Source of the DNA: Ichthyophthirius multifiliis | Taxonomy: Eukaryota > Ciliophora > Oligohymenophorea > Hymenostomatida | Assembly (NCBI RefSeq): GCF_000220395.1 | Contig: NW_004086455.1 | Coordinates: forward strand, 1-64,000 | Reading direction: 5' to 3' | DNA length: 64,000 nt | Shown here: positions 1 through 12,487 of the stretch, piece after piece | How positions within the stretch are numbered: position 1 is the stretch's first letter | Layout of the letters: each line of letters starts with the position of its first letter | Notes under the pieces: model-generated | What the model was told of the DNA's origin: nothing | What the model saw: only the letters and a program-made list of their open reading frames with translations | Database searches by the model: none | Translations under genes and position numbers: made by a program

Positions 1-1512
1 ATATATTTTTAATTTATTTATTAACATTATTACATGTTATTATTATATTATTCTTAAATAAAATAATTATAAATTTTATTTTATAATATATATTTTTATT
101 TAAATACATATTTTTATATATATATAAACTATAAAATAATTAATCTTTTTATTATTTTTTATAATTTAAATTTCTTATAAATTTATTTGAATTATTATTT
201 AATTTTATAAATTCTAATAATTTTTTATAATTATAATATTTAAATATATATATTTTTTATATAATTATAATTTATATATAAATCTATGTTTAATGTATAT
301 TTATTTAACTATTTTTATTTATTTTAATATTTTTTTATATTTTACTTTTTATATAATATATATTTTATTATTTAAAAGTTATTAAAATTGAAATAAATAA
401 AATAAATATTATTTTAATATAAGCAACTATATTTTTCAATCAATATATTTGATGTGTCTATATTTTTATCATAAATAATTTTTTTATTTAAACAATTTTA
501 TTAAATATATTAATAATTTTTTATAATATTTTAATAAACTTTTATTGCTTTCTTTTATATTTAATAATTTTTTTTATAAAATAATATTAAAATTATTTAA
601 CTTTAAATCGACTTTATAAATTTTTCATTTATTTGTTTATGAAATTTAATTATTTTTTTTATTTAATTTAAATTTTTTAAACTTAATTCGATTTATTTAC
701 ATATTTATTATAATTAAATAAATAATCTATTATATCTTTTATTTTATTTTACAATATTTCTATATATGTATTTTTAAGTTTTAAAAAAATAAATAATTAT
801 AAATACAATTTATAAAATTTATACAATTTTATAAATATTCATTAAATTTTAATATAATTTTTATAAAAGTAATATGATTTTAAAAATCTTAATATTAATT
901 TAAACTATATAATAATATAAACTTAAATTTTATTATTAAAAAATTAATTTAAAGTTTTGGTCTTATAATGCAAATAAATATTTTTTTAAGTATTACTATA
1001 TAATAATTAATAAATATATTTTTAGTTTTTAAGTATTATAATAAAAATTCTTATATTATATATTATTTATATTTCTAATGAAATATTAATTAATTTTAAT
1101 AAATTTAATTTTTAAATAAAAACAATTTAATTAATTAATAGCAATTTTTTTTAATTTTAAAATTAAAAATAATATTTCAAAAATTAGTGAAAAAAAAAAA
1201 TAGATTGAATTTAATAAAAAAAAATATGTCTTAAAAATAAAATTTTAATTCGTATAATTAAAAAAAAGCTTTAAATTAATAAAACTAATTTATAATAGAT
1301 AAAATATCAATACTTTAAAGATAAACATAATTATAAGGAAGAAAAAACTTATCTTTAACTTATGCCAAAATAATTTCATCATTAAAAAAATATCCTCTCC
1401 CAATATTATCAAGTAACTATCATAAAAATCAATATTCATTAATTAAAAAAGCTTATATTTAAAAAAAAAATCATAAATTTAAATAAATATAAAAAAAGGA
1501 AAACAAGCATTA
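1..1512. other. A+T-rich stretch, no gene seen
   Basis: Almost only A and T with short homopolymers. I see no frame with protein-like composition on either strand. Confidence 0.6.
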
Positions 1513-3328
1513 ATGTTGAATGGAATTGGAGAGAAAATGGGAAATCTAATATATGGTTTAGTAAAAGAGAATTATAAAAAATAATTAAATAATGAAAATT
1601 AAGAATATGAAGATGCAATTTTAATAAATGAAAGTGATTTAGAATAAGAAAATACAATATAAAGAAATACTTAATCGTAAAATTAGTAAATTTCTTAATC
1701 TTCGAATACATGCTAATCTTCTTAAAAAATATAAAGTTTAAATAATTTTATTAATATAAAATAAAGAATTTAAAGCCAACCTATATAAATATAAACTAAT
1801 AGATTATTAAACAGCCAAAATCAAGTAATTTCAAGTTCTTAAACACAAAATAATACAATAAATATTGATGAAAAAAATTTAACATAAGATAGTTTAGGTA
1901 ATTTATTACAAGAAAGTAAATATAATAGAAATACAAGCAATTCGAATTCTATATATAATAATAATATTTTAAATAAATAATCATATTCATTAAATAAAAA
2001 TTCAAACTCTGTAAATGGTTCTTAATGTATAGAAGAAAAATCAGAGAGTAATAATAGCCTTTCTGTTTTGAAAATATAGAAGTTTAAAAGAGGAAAAAAT
2101 AAATAACAATTAGATATGATGTCTATAAAGCCTTTATCTAGTCAAAATATATTCAAATAAGCATCAATTAATTTTTCGGAATATGATGATATCCAGAATG
2201 ATATTTAATCATAAATTTAAAGTAATTCAGTTAACTTTAATAATTTTAATTAAAACACAAATGTTTCTCAATAAAAACAACCTTAAGAAAAGTCTAATGT
2301 TTTTATTAAAAAGTGTAAAATTATAATTTTACTGTTAAATTAAATATTTAATTAAATAAATTAAAGCATTAATTAAACATTATTAAATTTATCTTATTAT
2401 TGATGTTAGGGAAAAAACTGATAAAAATAATCGCGCTTAAACTTTTTAAGAAAAACTTGAATAAAACAATGTCACTTGTAGAGTAGAAAGTATTTATTTA
2501 GGCGATTTTTTATGGGTAATAGATATAGAAAGTAAAAATTCATAATAATTTATTTAAAAAAATATAATAATAAAGTGTAAGATAATACAAAATAAAGTTA
2601 TGTTTTAGATTATGTTATAGAAAGAAAAACAGGTGATGATTTAGCTGCAAGTATATATGATCATCGTTATAAAGAATAAAAATACAGGCATATTATTTTT
2701 AAATTTATATATATTTTTAAATTTTATAATTGTATAAAAATAGATATTAAAAAAGTCAAATAAAAATTTGTATTATTTAATTGAAGGTGATTTTAAAAAT
2801 CATAAAAATTTAAAAATAAATTAAACTTAAATTGAAAATGCAATAATAAATACATAATTAATAGAAAATTTTAAAATTTAAAGGACAAAATGTTTCCAAG
2901 AAACTATTTAATGGCTAAGTTTTATGCATAAAAACATTATTAAATTTACACAAGATTATATTTAGAAAAGCAATTATTTAGAGTTTAAATTCAGTATGAA
3001 AGATTATTAATTAAGAAATAGAAAAAATGCAAATCTAACACTTAAAGAATAATTTGGACATATATTAAGATAGATTTAAGGGTTAGGATCTTAATAAGTA
3101 TAAATTTTGATGGAAATTTTCGAATCTCCAATAAATTTGTTTTCCAATTTGGAAAAATAAAGAAACTTTTAAGAAAGAATGGAACTTATTATGGATCAAA
3201 TTCGTTATAATAAACTTAAATTAAAAGAACTAGGAATAGATTCTAGGCTTATTAATTAAAACACAGCTGCTACATTAGCAATTGTTTTTGGGGAATTAAA
3301 TTATCCTAAAAATAAAATCGAAGAATGA
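1513..3328 (+). CDS. MUS81: MUS81 structure-specific endonuclease subunit
   Basis: Catalytic subunit of the XPF-family nuclease that cuts flaps, stalled forks and Holliday junctions in the nucleus, normally with an Eme1-type partner. Exon 1 (to 2314) encodes about 267 N/Q/S-rich residues I do not recognise. After an intron at 2315-2366 comes the ERCC4 nuclease domain: IIDVREKT, then GDFLWVIDIE, a 44-nt intron (2532-2575), then VLDYVIERKTGDDLAASI and HRYKEQKYR. These match the GD..ERKx3D active-site signature of MUS81. YYLIEGDF follows, and the C-terminal helix-hairpin-helix contains IQGLGSQQVQILMEIFESP. The frame ends GAA-GAA-TGA. Between about 2690 and 2750 the frame changes but no GT donor is present; a GC donor follows TACAG, but its phase is off by one base. 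The start was chosen as the first ATG of the open frame. Confidence 0.93.
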
Positions 3329-3503
3329 ATTAAATAAAAATTTATTAATATATGATAACAAATAATTTATATTAAAAAATAATTAAATATTTAATTTTTC
3401 ATAAATTATTTCTCTAGTGTTTAATATCTAATATTTTTATTAAAATAATTTTTTAACCAATAAAAATAATTTTTTAATGTATTTTTTTTAAATTAAAAAA
3501 AGA

Positions 3504-3543
3504 AAGAAAAAATAAATAAAAAAATAAATAAATAAATAAATAA
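3504..3543. repeat. TAAA microsatellite before a start codon
   Basis: A run of (A)AATA/TAAA units ends directly at the ATG of the PH-kinase gene, so it lies in its 5' untranslated leader. Confidence 0.7.
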
Positions 3544-5524
3544 AATGTTTAATAATAATAATACTATATAATATAAAGCTATTGATGTTTAAAATTAAAT
3601 TATTTTTAAAAGTAATATTGATATAAATAAATATATGATAAATGAATGTATTAATTATTCTCTAACTTAACTTTAATTTTAACTTTAGAAAAAATCTAGT
3701 AGTGACAAAAAAAAAGTAAGATATGGATATCTATTAAATGAATTTCTACTTATTTGCAAAGTTTAAATATTTATTTTATTTTTATAACAATAACAATTTT
3801 TTATTAAAAAATTAGAATCCCTTTTAAAAAGTTCCTAATAAAATAATCGAATTAATTCCTAGTAATCGTATAATATGGAATTATAATAAATAATAACTCT
3901 AGTATTAATTATTAGGTTTTTAATTATAAGTAGGATAAAATTTTTATGAATTTCTTGCTGAAGAACTTTCATTAAATAAATTAAAATCTTTTCTCAGCTA
4001 AAGAATATTTTAAGCTAAATTTTAAGATGAATATAAAGTTGAAAATTAAATTGGAAAAGGAAATTATGCTAGAGTAATATATATATATATATATATACAT
4101 ATTATGAAATTATTTAAAGGTTTATTCAGCAATCCATAGAAGTACAGGAGTTAGATATGCAGTAAAATGTTTTGAAAAATAAAAATTATATGACATAGAT
4201 AAGGGAATGGTAAAAATAATATATAAGAAATATAAATTTTAAAAAATAAATAAATAAAAGCTTTCTTTATACAATGAATTAAGAATAATGCGTTGTTTAA
4301 CAAACCATTTAAACATAATAAAATTATTTGAAGTATTTGAAGGAGAAAATACTTTTTACTTTGTAATGGAAATAGTTGATGGTACAACATTATATGACGA
4401 AATAAAAAAGCATTCATAAACACCCTATAAAGATAATGAAGTTAAAGAAATAATAAAATTGCTAATATAAGGTATAGATTATTGTACTCAAAATAATATC
4501 ATGCACAGAGATATAAAACCTGAAAATATTCTCTTTTCAAAAAAAAATAACAAAATAATTTTAAAAATTGTCGATTTCGGACTCGCATCATTTGTGAATG
4601 ACGATCCTTATATTTTTCCTAAATGCGGAACCCCAGGTTTTGTGGCTCCAGAAATAGCTAATTTAGTTGATAAAAATTCAGGATATTCAGCTATATGTGA
4701 TATGTTTTCTATAGGAATAATTTTTCATATTTTGTAATATATATATTTATAAATACATATTTATAAATACAAATATTTTTTTATTAAAGGCTTACTGGCG
4801 AAGCTGTTTTTCTAGGAAAGAAATTTAATGATGTTTTGAAAAAAAATAAAGATTGTATCATTGATTTTAATAAACCTATTTATGAAAATCTTTCATAAGA
4901 CTGTAAAAATCTTTTATAAAGACTTCTTGAAAAAGATCCTATTTAAAGAATTAATTCAAAATAAGCCCTTGAACATCCTTACTTCTAAACTTAATATATG
5001 AAAAAGATGTCTATAGATGATGTTTCTTCCTCACAATTAGAATCATTTTAAATTAGACAAAAAAACAATTCTTTGTTTACTACTCCTTTAAGAATTCCTT
5101 ATTTAACCAATGATGAAAGTTAATAATAAGTTATTTAAGATAATCTTAACTCTTTTGTCACAAGAGATCCTGTTATGCTTGCCTAAAATTAAAAACTTGA
5201 TCCTTCTAATGCTTTTTATTATACTATTGGAAGTTTAGATTAATAATAATAAATATAGTAATTAGCAAAAAATTAATTTTGTAATTTTTTTTAATATGTA
5301 AATTTTTATTATTATTTATAAAAGAGATATAGCAAAAAGATAGCATATAAGAAGAAAATAATGAATACGATGATTGTAATGAAGAGAAAAACAAAAAATA
5401 AATATATAATTTAAAGGATCGAACATTGAATATAATAGTTGATTTTTTTATTTAATAATAAGAAATCAAATATTATATTATATCATTTATTTATATAAGG
5501 CTATATTTGTTTTTAAAACTATGA
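3544..5524 (+). CDS. PH-domain-containing Ser/Thr protein kinase
   Basis: Predicted cytosolic Ser/Thr kinase of CAMK-like type. The N-terminal part (about 50-150, split by an intron at 3761-3815) looks like a PH domain: KKKVRYGYLLNEFLLICK, then FYEFLAEELSLNKLKSFL. The kinase domain follows with IGKGNYARV (glycine loop), YAVKCFEK (ATP lysine), a candidate helix-C glutamate in NELRIM, MHRDIKPENILF, VDFGLASF, GTPGFVAPE and CDMFSIGIIF, so all catalytic residues are present. Three further short introns interrupt the kinase part (after GNYAR, after DKGM, and 4736-4789), each GT..AG and restoring frame. Another intron near 5279 leads to an acidic tail. A PH domain would suit recruitment to a membrane lipid; that is inference. 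Substrate unknown. Confidence 0.9.
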
Positions 5525-6261
5525 TGTTTATTAAAAATGACTTTATATATATGTATAATAATAACGTATTTGTTTATATTTTATCTTTCTTTTTAAAATT
5601 ATTTTATAGTTTTTTATAATATTTTTAATTTTATTATAATATTCTAATTTATATAAAAAATTTCATTCTGGGTTTGAAAATTATATATAATTAAAAAATA
5701 TCTTATTTTAAATAAATAACTTTTAAATATTATTTTCTTATAAAAAAAAATATTTTATTAATAAAAAAATAATATTTTAATAATAAAAAAGTATTTTTTA
5801 ATATAACTTTATAATAATAGCTGGTTAATTTAAATAAAATTAAAATGAAATCATATGGAAATAACTAATTTAATATTAAAATATGAAATTTTAATATTTA
5901 AATATATTATTTTAATATTTAAATATATTGCTTTTAAATTATAATTTCTACATAAAATTGTATTTTTATATGTTATTAAAATTTAATATTCATTTAAATA
6001 AATATTTTTATAAAAAATTAATTGCTAAATTTAATTAATTTTGAAAAATTATTTTATTTTATTCTTTATAAAGAAAAAATATCATATATAAATAAAAAAT
6101 AATACAATATGCTATTTAATTTTAGAGGTTAAAATTTATTAAAAAAGCTTTTATATAATATGTAAATCTATAAATAATAAAAATAAACTAAATAATCATA
6201 ATATAAAAAAATAAATAAATATAAAAATAGAATAATTAAATGATTATAAATATAATCTTTT
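5525..6261. other. Intergenic, no gene seen
   Basis: Downstream of the kinase, A+T rich with short repeats; nothing protein-like found. Confidence 0.55.
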
Positions 6262-7456
6262 TCAGTCTAAGCATTCACAACTAAAATTAAAATCATAATT
6301 TAATATGTCACTAGAGTTATGACATAAATTTGTTGTAGCTTCACTAACTTACCGAATATTTTTATTTTATTAGTAAATGTTATCATTAAGTTTTTATTTA
6401 TTGTATGAAAATTTTTAATTAAAGCATGATTAGCAATCCATAAATAGACTATCTTCATCATAATTTAAAATAGATATATACTTTTAAGATTAATTATTTT
6501 CTTAGAAATTATCGTTTTATATATTATGATTAAACTATTTTTAGTTTAGGCTAAAAAAATCTTATTTATTGTCATTTTCTACAAACATTTAATCTATATT
6601 TAAAAAGCTTGGAGATTTATTAAAATTTTAATCACTTAAATTAAATAAAAAATATAAATTAAAAATTTAAGGAAAAAATAAAATAATTTTATAAAATATT
6701 TTTTTTTTTAATTATCATAATATTATTTTTTCTACATATATACGGATATTATATATTATTTTTTTTGTTTATATTACTTATATTTTTTGGTTTTATTTGA
6801 TTTATTACAAATATTTGTTTAACTCTAAATATTTATTTATTATGAACACTAAATTTAGTTTATAAATTCCTCGTCTTTCTAAGTTATTGAAAAACAATCT
6901 TTTGTTTATTTTTTCATTTCTAAACTATTTTACTCATAAATAGATTATTTTCAAGAAGTTTATTAACAATCTAATCTTACTTAATTCTAGCATTAGTAAC
7001 TTGTTGAAGCATTTAAATATTTTATTATTTTGTTTAATTTAATTTAAACTCAGTAGCTTGTAATAAGCAATCAATACTTTAAACTCCAGTAATTTATTTT
7101 ATATATTATTCTTAGATTTCTCTAGATCTGATAACATTTTAAAGAGTTTCTTGCTGATTGTTTTACGCGCCAACAGTATTAAATAAAGGGGGTGAGTTAC
7201 TTTTATTTATTTGATTTTATTTTTAAGAATTAATAAAAGACTATTTTTCTTTATTCATACTAAAATTGCTATTTTACTTTAAATTTGGAGATCTTTTAAG
7301 TATTTTATTTTTTTATTTTTAAGGTAATTTTTTTTTGGTAATTTTTTTTTTTAAAGATTTTCTTTGGCTTTTTTCTTCATAACTGTCATATTATTAATTT
7401 TTAGTATTCATTAATTCAAATTCAGATGAGCTTTACGTATAAGAGACTAGATTCAT
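6262..7456 (-). CDS. Conserved-looking orphan protein, three exons, 352 aa
   Basis: I do not recognise the family. The start is MNLVSYTQSSSEFELM. Exon 1 runs to 6934, an intron covers 6899-6933 (35 nt, GTAAAA..AAAAG), exon 2 runs to 6736, a second intron covers 6635-6735, and exon 3 ends in SCECLD-stop. The spliced length is exactly 353 codons including TGA. A basic stretch (about 30-45, many K) is followed by a probable coiled coil around residues 85-165, for example QQETLQNVIRSREIQEQYI and MLQQVTNARIKQDQIVNKLL. The C-terminal 120 residues are N/Q/D rich with scattered cysteines. No signal peptide or membrane segment. Function unknown; a structural or scaffold role is only a guess. Confidence 0.75.
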
Positions 7457-8949
7457 TTGTTTTTTATATTTTTTTTTATATAGATAAAAAGAAAATAGTT
7501 TGTTAATATAAATAATTATATATATTTTTTTTTATATTTATTATTAATTAATCTTTTAATTATAAATTATAAAAGATATGATTTATAAAACTTAAGAAGA
7601 ATTAACCACATTATATATAAATTGCAATATATTTATTTTAAAAAAATTGCTCAGGTAATTTTAAATAGAAATGTAATTTTAAATTTCTGGTAAGTATAAA
7701 GTTGATTATATTTAACTTTTTTTAAATTTCGTATGAATATTATATATAAAAAAAATATTTGTAAGATTATAATGTTAATAATTATTTTATAATAAAATAA
7801 TCAAATAAAAATAATTTATTTTCATTTTAAAGCAATACCATAACTAATAATTTCTTATTAATTTATATATTATATACATTTTTCAATATAAAATAAAAAT
7901 AATTAAATATTTAAACAAAATATTAAAATATATATTAAAAATTAATTTATAATTAATTTATTATTAGATTTATATCTATATTTAATCTATTATAATTAAT
8001 AAAAATGTGATAATAATATAATACATTAATATTTAAATATATTTTATATATATCCAAGTTTATTTTTTTAAAAAAAATATTTTTTAAAATTTCGAATTAT
8101 TTAAATTTGATAATATTATTGAAATCATTGGAATTTTATATCCATTACTTGTTAGACATAGTTTTATTTTTAAATTAATTTTAAACATTAAATTTAGAGA
8201 AACAAACTATTATTTTGTTATTTAAGTATTTTTTATACTTTTAATTTATTAATTAATTTTTTTTAATAGAAATCATACAAGTTATTTTTAAATTGTAATT
8301 ATATTGTTTCTTTTTTTAGGAAAATTTTAAATTTTAAGGCTTGCATTTATTTGAATTTGCTATTCAAGTTAATATGAAAATATTATAAAAAAAAAATTAT
8401 ATATTTATTATAAAAAATATAATTACATTATTTTTTTTTATGTTAAATATACATAAAAATATTACTTAAAATTTATTTTCAAATATTTTAGATATATATT
8501 TTTTCAAGTATTTTATTCTTTTTACAATTTTATTACATGTAAAATTTTATTTTTTATAAAAATTATTCTTAAAAAAGATTAAAAAATCTATGGATTGCAT
8601 TAGTTTAATATTATCTAATAATATAATTATAATTATTTTATACAAAGCAATTTTCTTTTTAAATAAAATCTTTAAAAATTATGTCAATTTATATTATTTA
8701 TTATATAAAATTACTATTATATTTATAGAAACTCTATTTAAATATTTATCAGTATTTTCTTAATCAAATTCTTGTTTTAATATGTAAAAAACTAAGAAAA
8801 TATATTATTTATATGAAAGTAAAATAAAATATAAAATATTTCTAATTTTTAATTTAAAATATTAATTAAATATAATTTTTATATAAATGCATTATAAAAA
8901 TTAATTTAGTAATAAAAAGCTTTTATAATTAAAAAAATAATAATTAAAA
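7457..8949. other. Intergenic, no gene seen
   Basis: A+T rich on both strands with frequent TGA in all frames; no supported feature. Confidence 0.55.
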
Positions 8950-10750
8950 ATGCAAAAATAGATTAGCTACCTTAGCGTTCTTTTTAAAATATGTGGAATC
9001 TTTTAAAAAAAAGATAATTTTATGAGAAGATAAAATAATAAATTAATGAAAAGGAGATATCTTTTAAGAGAATTCAAAACAAATTTTAAGAAATTTGATT
9101 TATTTTAAAAAAAATTAAAAAAAAGATATAAAATAGTATTTTTTAAAAAAATTATAATTTAAATATGAATAATCAAAGAGTCTATCCATTATTATAAAAC
9201 CAAATTTTATAAGCAAGTAAAAATTTTATAAATTTAACATTTTAGATTATAAGATAAAAAAAAATATATAATAATAATAAAAAAGAGTAGGACTAATTTT
9301 AATAAAGTAAAAAATAATGTGATGTATTTAAATTATAAAATTAATTTTTTTTAATCCTTACTAATTATTATAATGAACATAAAAAGTTAAATATTTTTAA
9401 ATGTATTTAATATTATCTTTTTTTTATTTATTTAAAAAAAGAATTTCGTAATTATAAATAGAAGTGATAAAAACATGAATTAGTTTTTTAATAAAATATA
9501 AAATAATAGAATAACTATCATTTTTATACTGAATATGAATAAAAAAAAAATCATATTTTTACTTTCTATATAAATAAATAGTTTTAAAAATTAGAATAAT
9601 TTCAAAAATTAAAAGAATAAAGAAATTAATAGGCCTAAAATTCAATAATATAATTTTAAGAACATAAATAAAAAAAAAAATGAATGAAATAACTTTAAGA
9701 AAAATATTAGTGCAAAAATTACATAAGTTGTAAAATTATCTAATCTGATATTTTTTTTAATTAAATTTATTTATTTAATAAAATTATAATTTATAAGCAT
9801 AATAATAGCCAGCCTACTATAGACAAACTAAAAGTTTATTAATTTTATTAGTTATAGTAAAAAAGAATTCAATAATCTAAAAATATTTAAAGCGAATTTT
9901 AATTATAAGAGTCATTAACAGAGTAAATAAAATTAACTGTTAAAGAAATCAACTGCCAAGATTAAAAAAATAATGTTTAATTTTGTATCATATATTTTTT
10001 TAATGCTTGTAATGACAAAAGTTTCTTTTCACAATAATTATAATAAATAAAAGAATAAAAAAAAGTTTTATTATATGTTTTTAATATAAATTTAGGTTAG
10101 TAAATTAATTAATCTAATTATTAAAATAAATAATTTTTTGCTTTAATATGAAATATTTTATAATTTAAGGAAAGCTTAATCGTTTTTTATTATATTGGTA
10201 TATTATTAAATTTGCTTTAAATTATATACTCTATTAAAAAAAATATGAATAATTAAAATTTGAGTTTGAAATTCAAAGATAATTTTGTTACAAATAATTG
10301 TTTTGCTTAAGTTTAATATATTATAAAAAGTAAGTTTAGATAGCTCAATACAGAAATAAATAGAAGAAAATCAATAATATAATCATAAAATATAAGAATA
10401 TAAAGAATATAATGTATAATATGAAAAAGTTTGATTATAATAAAGTTTAAAATAATACTTCTTTTAGAAAAATTAAGAATTTCGGATATAAAAACATTTA
10501 ATAGTGTATAGAATAAGTGTAAAAGACAAAATGTTTTATTCTATTTTTTGAATTTGATAGAAAAAAACAATTTACTATAAATATATTTTCTAAATAATAA
10601 ATAATTATTATAAATTCTTTAGTAACTTTAATTTTATTTTTATATAAAAAAAAATATAGTATATTATTATTATTAGGAATTACTATAATATTTAAACAAT
10701 AACTTGAAAAAGTTAATTTAATAATAATAATATAATACTTAAAAAATAAT
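8950..10750 (+). CDS. Uncertain coding region (multi-exon or decayed)
   Basis: Several plus-strand stretches look coding with TAA/TAG as Gln, but I could not join them with certainty. An open piece begins MQKQISYLSVLFKICGIF, another MNNQRVYPLLQNQILQASKN near 9166, and the best one lies about 9650-10090, with IKLTVKEINCQDQKNNVQF followed by CIIYFFNACNDKSFFSQ. A later piece near 10420-10700 has a hydrophobic segment (IIIINSLVTLILFLYK). The strand is purine rich like the real genes here. It could be a membrane protein gene with several introns, or a decayed one. No family recognised. Confidence 0.35.
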
Positions 10751-11659
10751 TTTTATGCTAACAATATAATAAATATAAATTTATTTTTTAAAAAAAATAA
10801 TTTTTTATACAAAAAATTTATATAATATATTAAAAATAATTGAATTTTTTTTTTAGATTACTAAAATATACAATTTTTAAGAAGATTATTAATTTATTTA
10901 TTTATTTATTTATTTATTATTATTATTAAATTAAATTAAATTAAATTAAATTAAATATGAACAAAATTTAAATTATTTTTTAATTTAATTTGTTGAAACA
11001 ATTATTTGAAGTAAAATTTATTTTATATTTAAAATAGAATAGAATCAATATATTTTTAAAAAATATATGAGGTTTCATTGAAATTTGATTTTGTAAAAGA
11101 ATATTATATTTTTAAAAAAATTTAAATTTCTTCTAATTCTTTTTTATTAAAAATTAAATATAATAATTAAAAATAAATAACAAAATTATTAAATTTAAAA
11201 ATATATACTTATTAATTATATGGAATAAATACTAAATAATATTTTTTTAAATATTATTTTTTTTAAATATTTTAATTAAAATATTTTATCCTATATATAT
11301 TATAATCTATTATTTTATAATTATTTATTTTTATTTATATTTTATTATATTTAATTTACTAATTTATTTATTTATTATTTTGTGGACTTATAACTGTTAT
11401 GATATAAATTAATTTATTAATATTTTAAAAACCAAAAGATTTATATAATTTTATTTACAATTATTTATTCATATTTATTTTTTTAAGCTTAAACAAATTT
11501 AAAGTTGCTACTTATTTTCCTAAGGAATTAATATCTTTTAGATTTTAAAAGATTTAAATTCTTTATTAACAATGTACTAAACTTGAGTTTATATAATTAA
11601 ATAATTAGAAATTATTATTATTATTTTAATAATAAAAAATATTTTAATAGAAACAATTT
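10751..11659. other. Intergenic with simple repeats
   Basis: Contains the TTTA and TTAAA repeat tract near 10.9 kb; no gene seen otherwise. Confidence 0.5.
10888..10957. repeat. Compound microsatellite (TTTA)n (TTA)n (TTAAA)n
   Basis: Three adjoining simple repeats of 4, 3 and 5 bases in non-coding DNA. Confidence 0.8.
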
Positions 11660-12310
11660 GAAAATTTTTAACATTATTTTTCCTCTTATTATCTTATTAA
11701 ATTTTATTCTATTCTTCTATATTGTATGAATTTTATTTTTTAATTGTAAAAATTATTTCTATTACTTTATGAATTTCTTTAATTTATGTTTATTTTTTTT
11801 CTATTTTTAACTATTCAATTCAATTTATTTCATTATTTTTTTATTTGTTTTTTGTATTTTTAAATTGTATTTTTATCATTTATATTTATTCCTATTCTTT
11901 ACCATTTTTTCATTAATTCTACATAAGATGCTTTTTTATTATGTCTATTTATAATATTTATTGAACTAACTTCCTTCTTCAAGACTTTACTATGTTAAAA
12001 AGGTATTCTTTCAAACACTCCCTATTATATCTTTAAAGTAAACTAAGGTAGATTTAAAATCGTAATTTCATATAAAAGATATTTAATGCGCCATATATTA
12101 CTTTTTTTGTTATATTTAGCTTTTTAAATTTGCTCATAGAAAACACATAATAGGAAGTATCTGCATCGGTATTAACAAAATAATTAATTTAATTAAGAAT
12201 TTTAGAAATACAAAATCTCTGGCTTTGAAATTATCTAAAAATATTTAGTTTTTTAATTTACTGCGTCTGTTCTAATTAATTTATATTAATTACTTTTTTA
12301 AAAATTGAAA
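11660..12310 (-). CDS. Orphan coding island, minus strand
   Basis: A frame of roughly 150 codons without TGA reads from about 12300 to 11830, with fairly complex composition: KLIRTDAVNQKTKYFQ, SNIWRIKYLLYEITILNLPQ, GVFERIPFQHSKVLKKEVS and RHNKKASYVELMKKW. After a TGA a second coding-like stretch (IEQLKIEKKQTQIKEIHKV) continues in a shifted frame. No start codon or family could be fixed. It lies 178 bases beyond the stop of the FAM135-like gene on the same strand. It may be a real small gene, a lost 3' exon or a fossil. Open frames of this length can occur by chance with one stop codon, hence the low score. Confidence 0.4.
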
Positions 12311-12487
12311 AAACAAATAATTTACAAAGTTTTTTTTTTTGAAAATTTTAAAATATAAATTATATTATTAAAAGTTGATTTATATAAATTTTAAATTTGA
12401 AATTCTATTTATTATATTTTAATTAATTAATCATTAAATTTTTAAACGAAAAATTTCATTTGATTAATATAATTTATAATATAAACA

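Noticed and set aside
1439-1711. Minus-strand open frame opposite MUS81 exon 1
   Set aside because: Hydrophobic F/L/I composition typical of the antisense of an N/Q/K-rich gene; the plus strand is the coding one.
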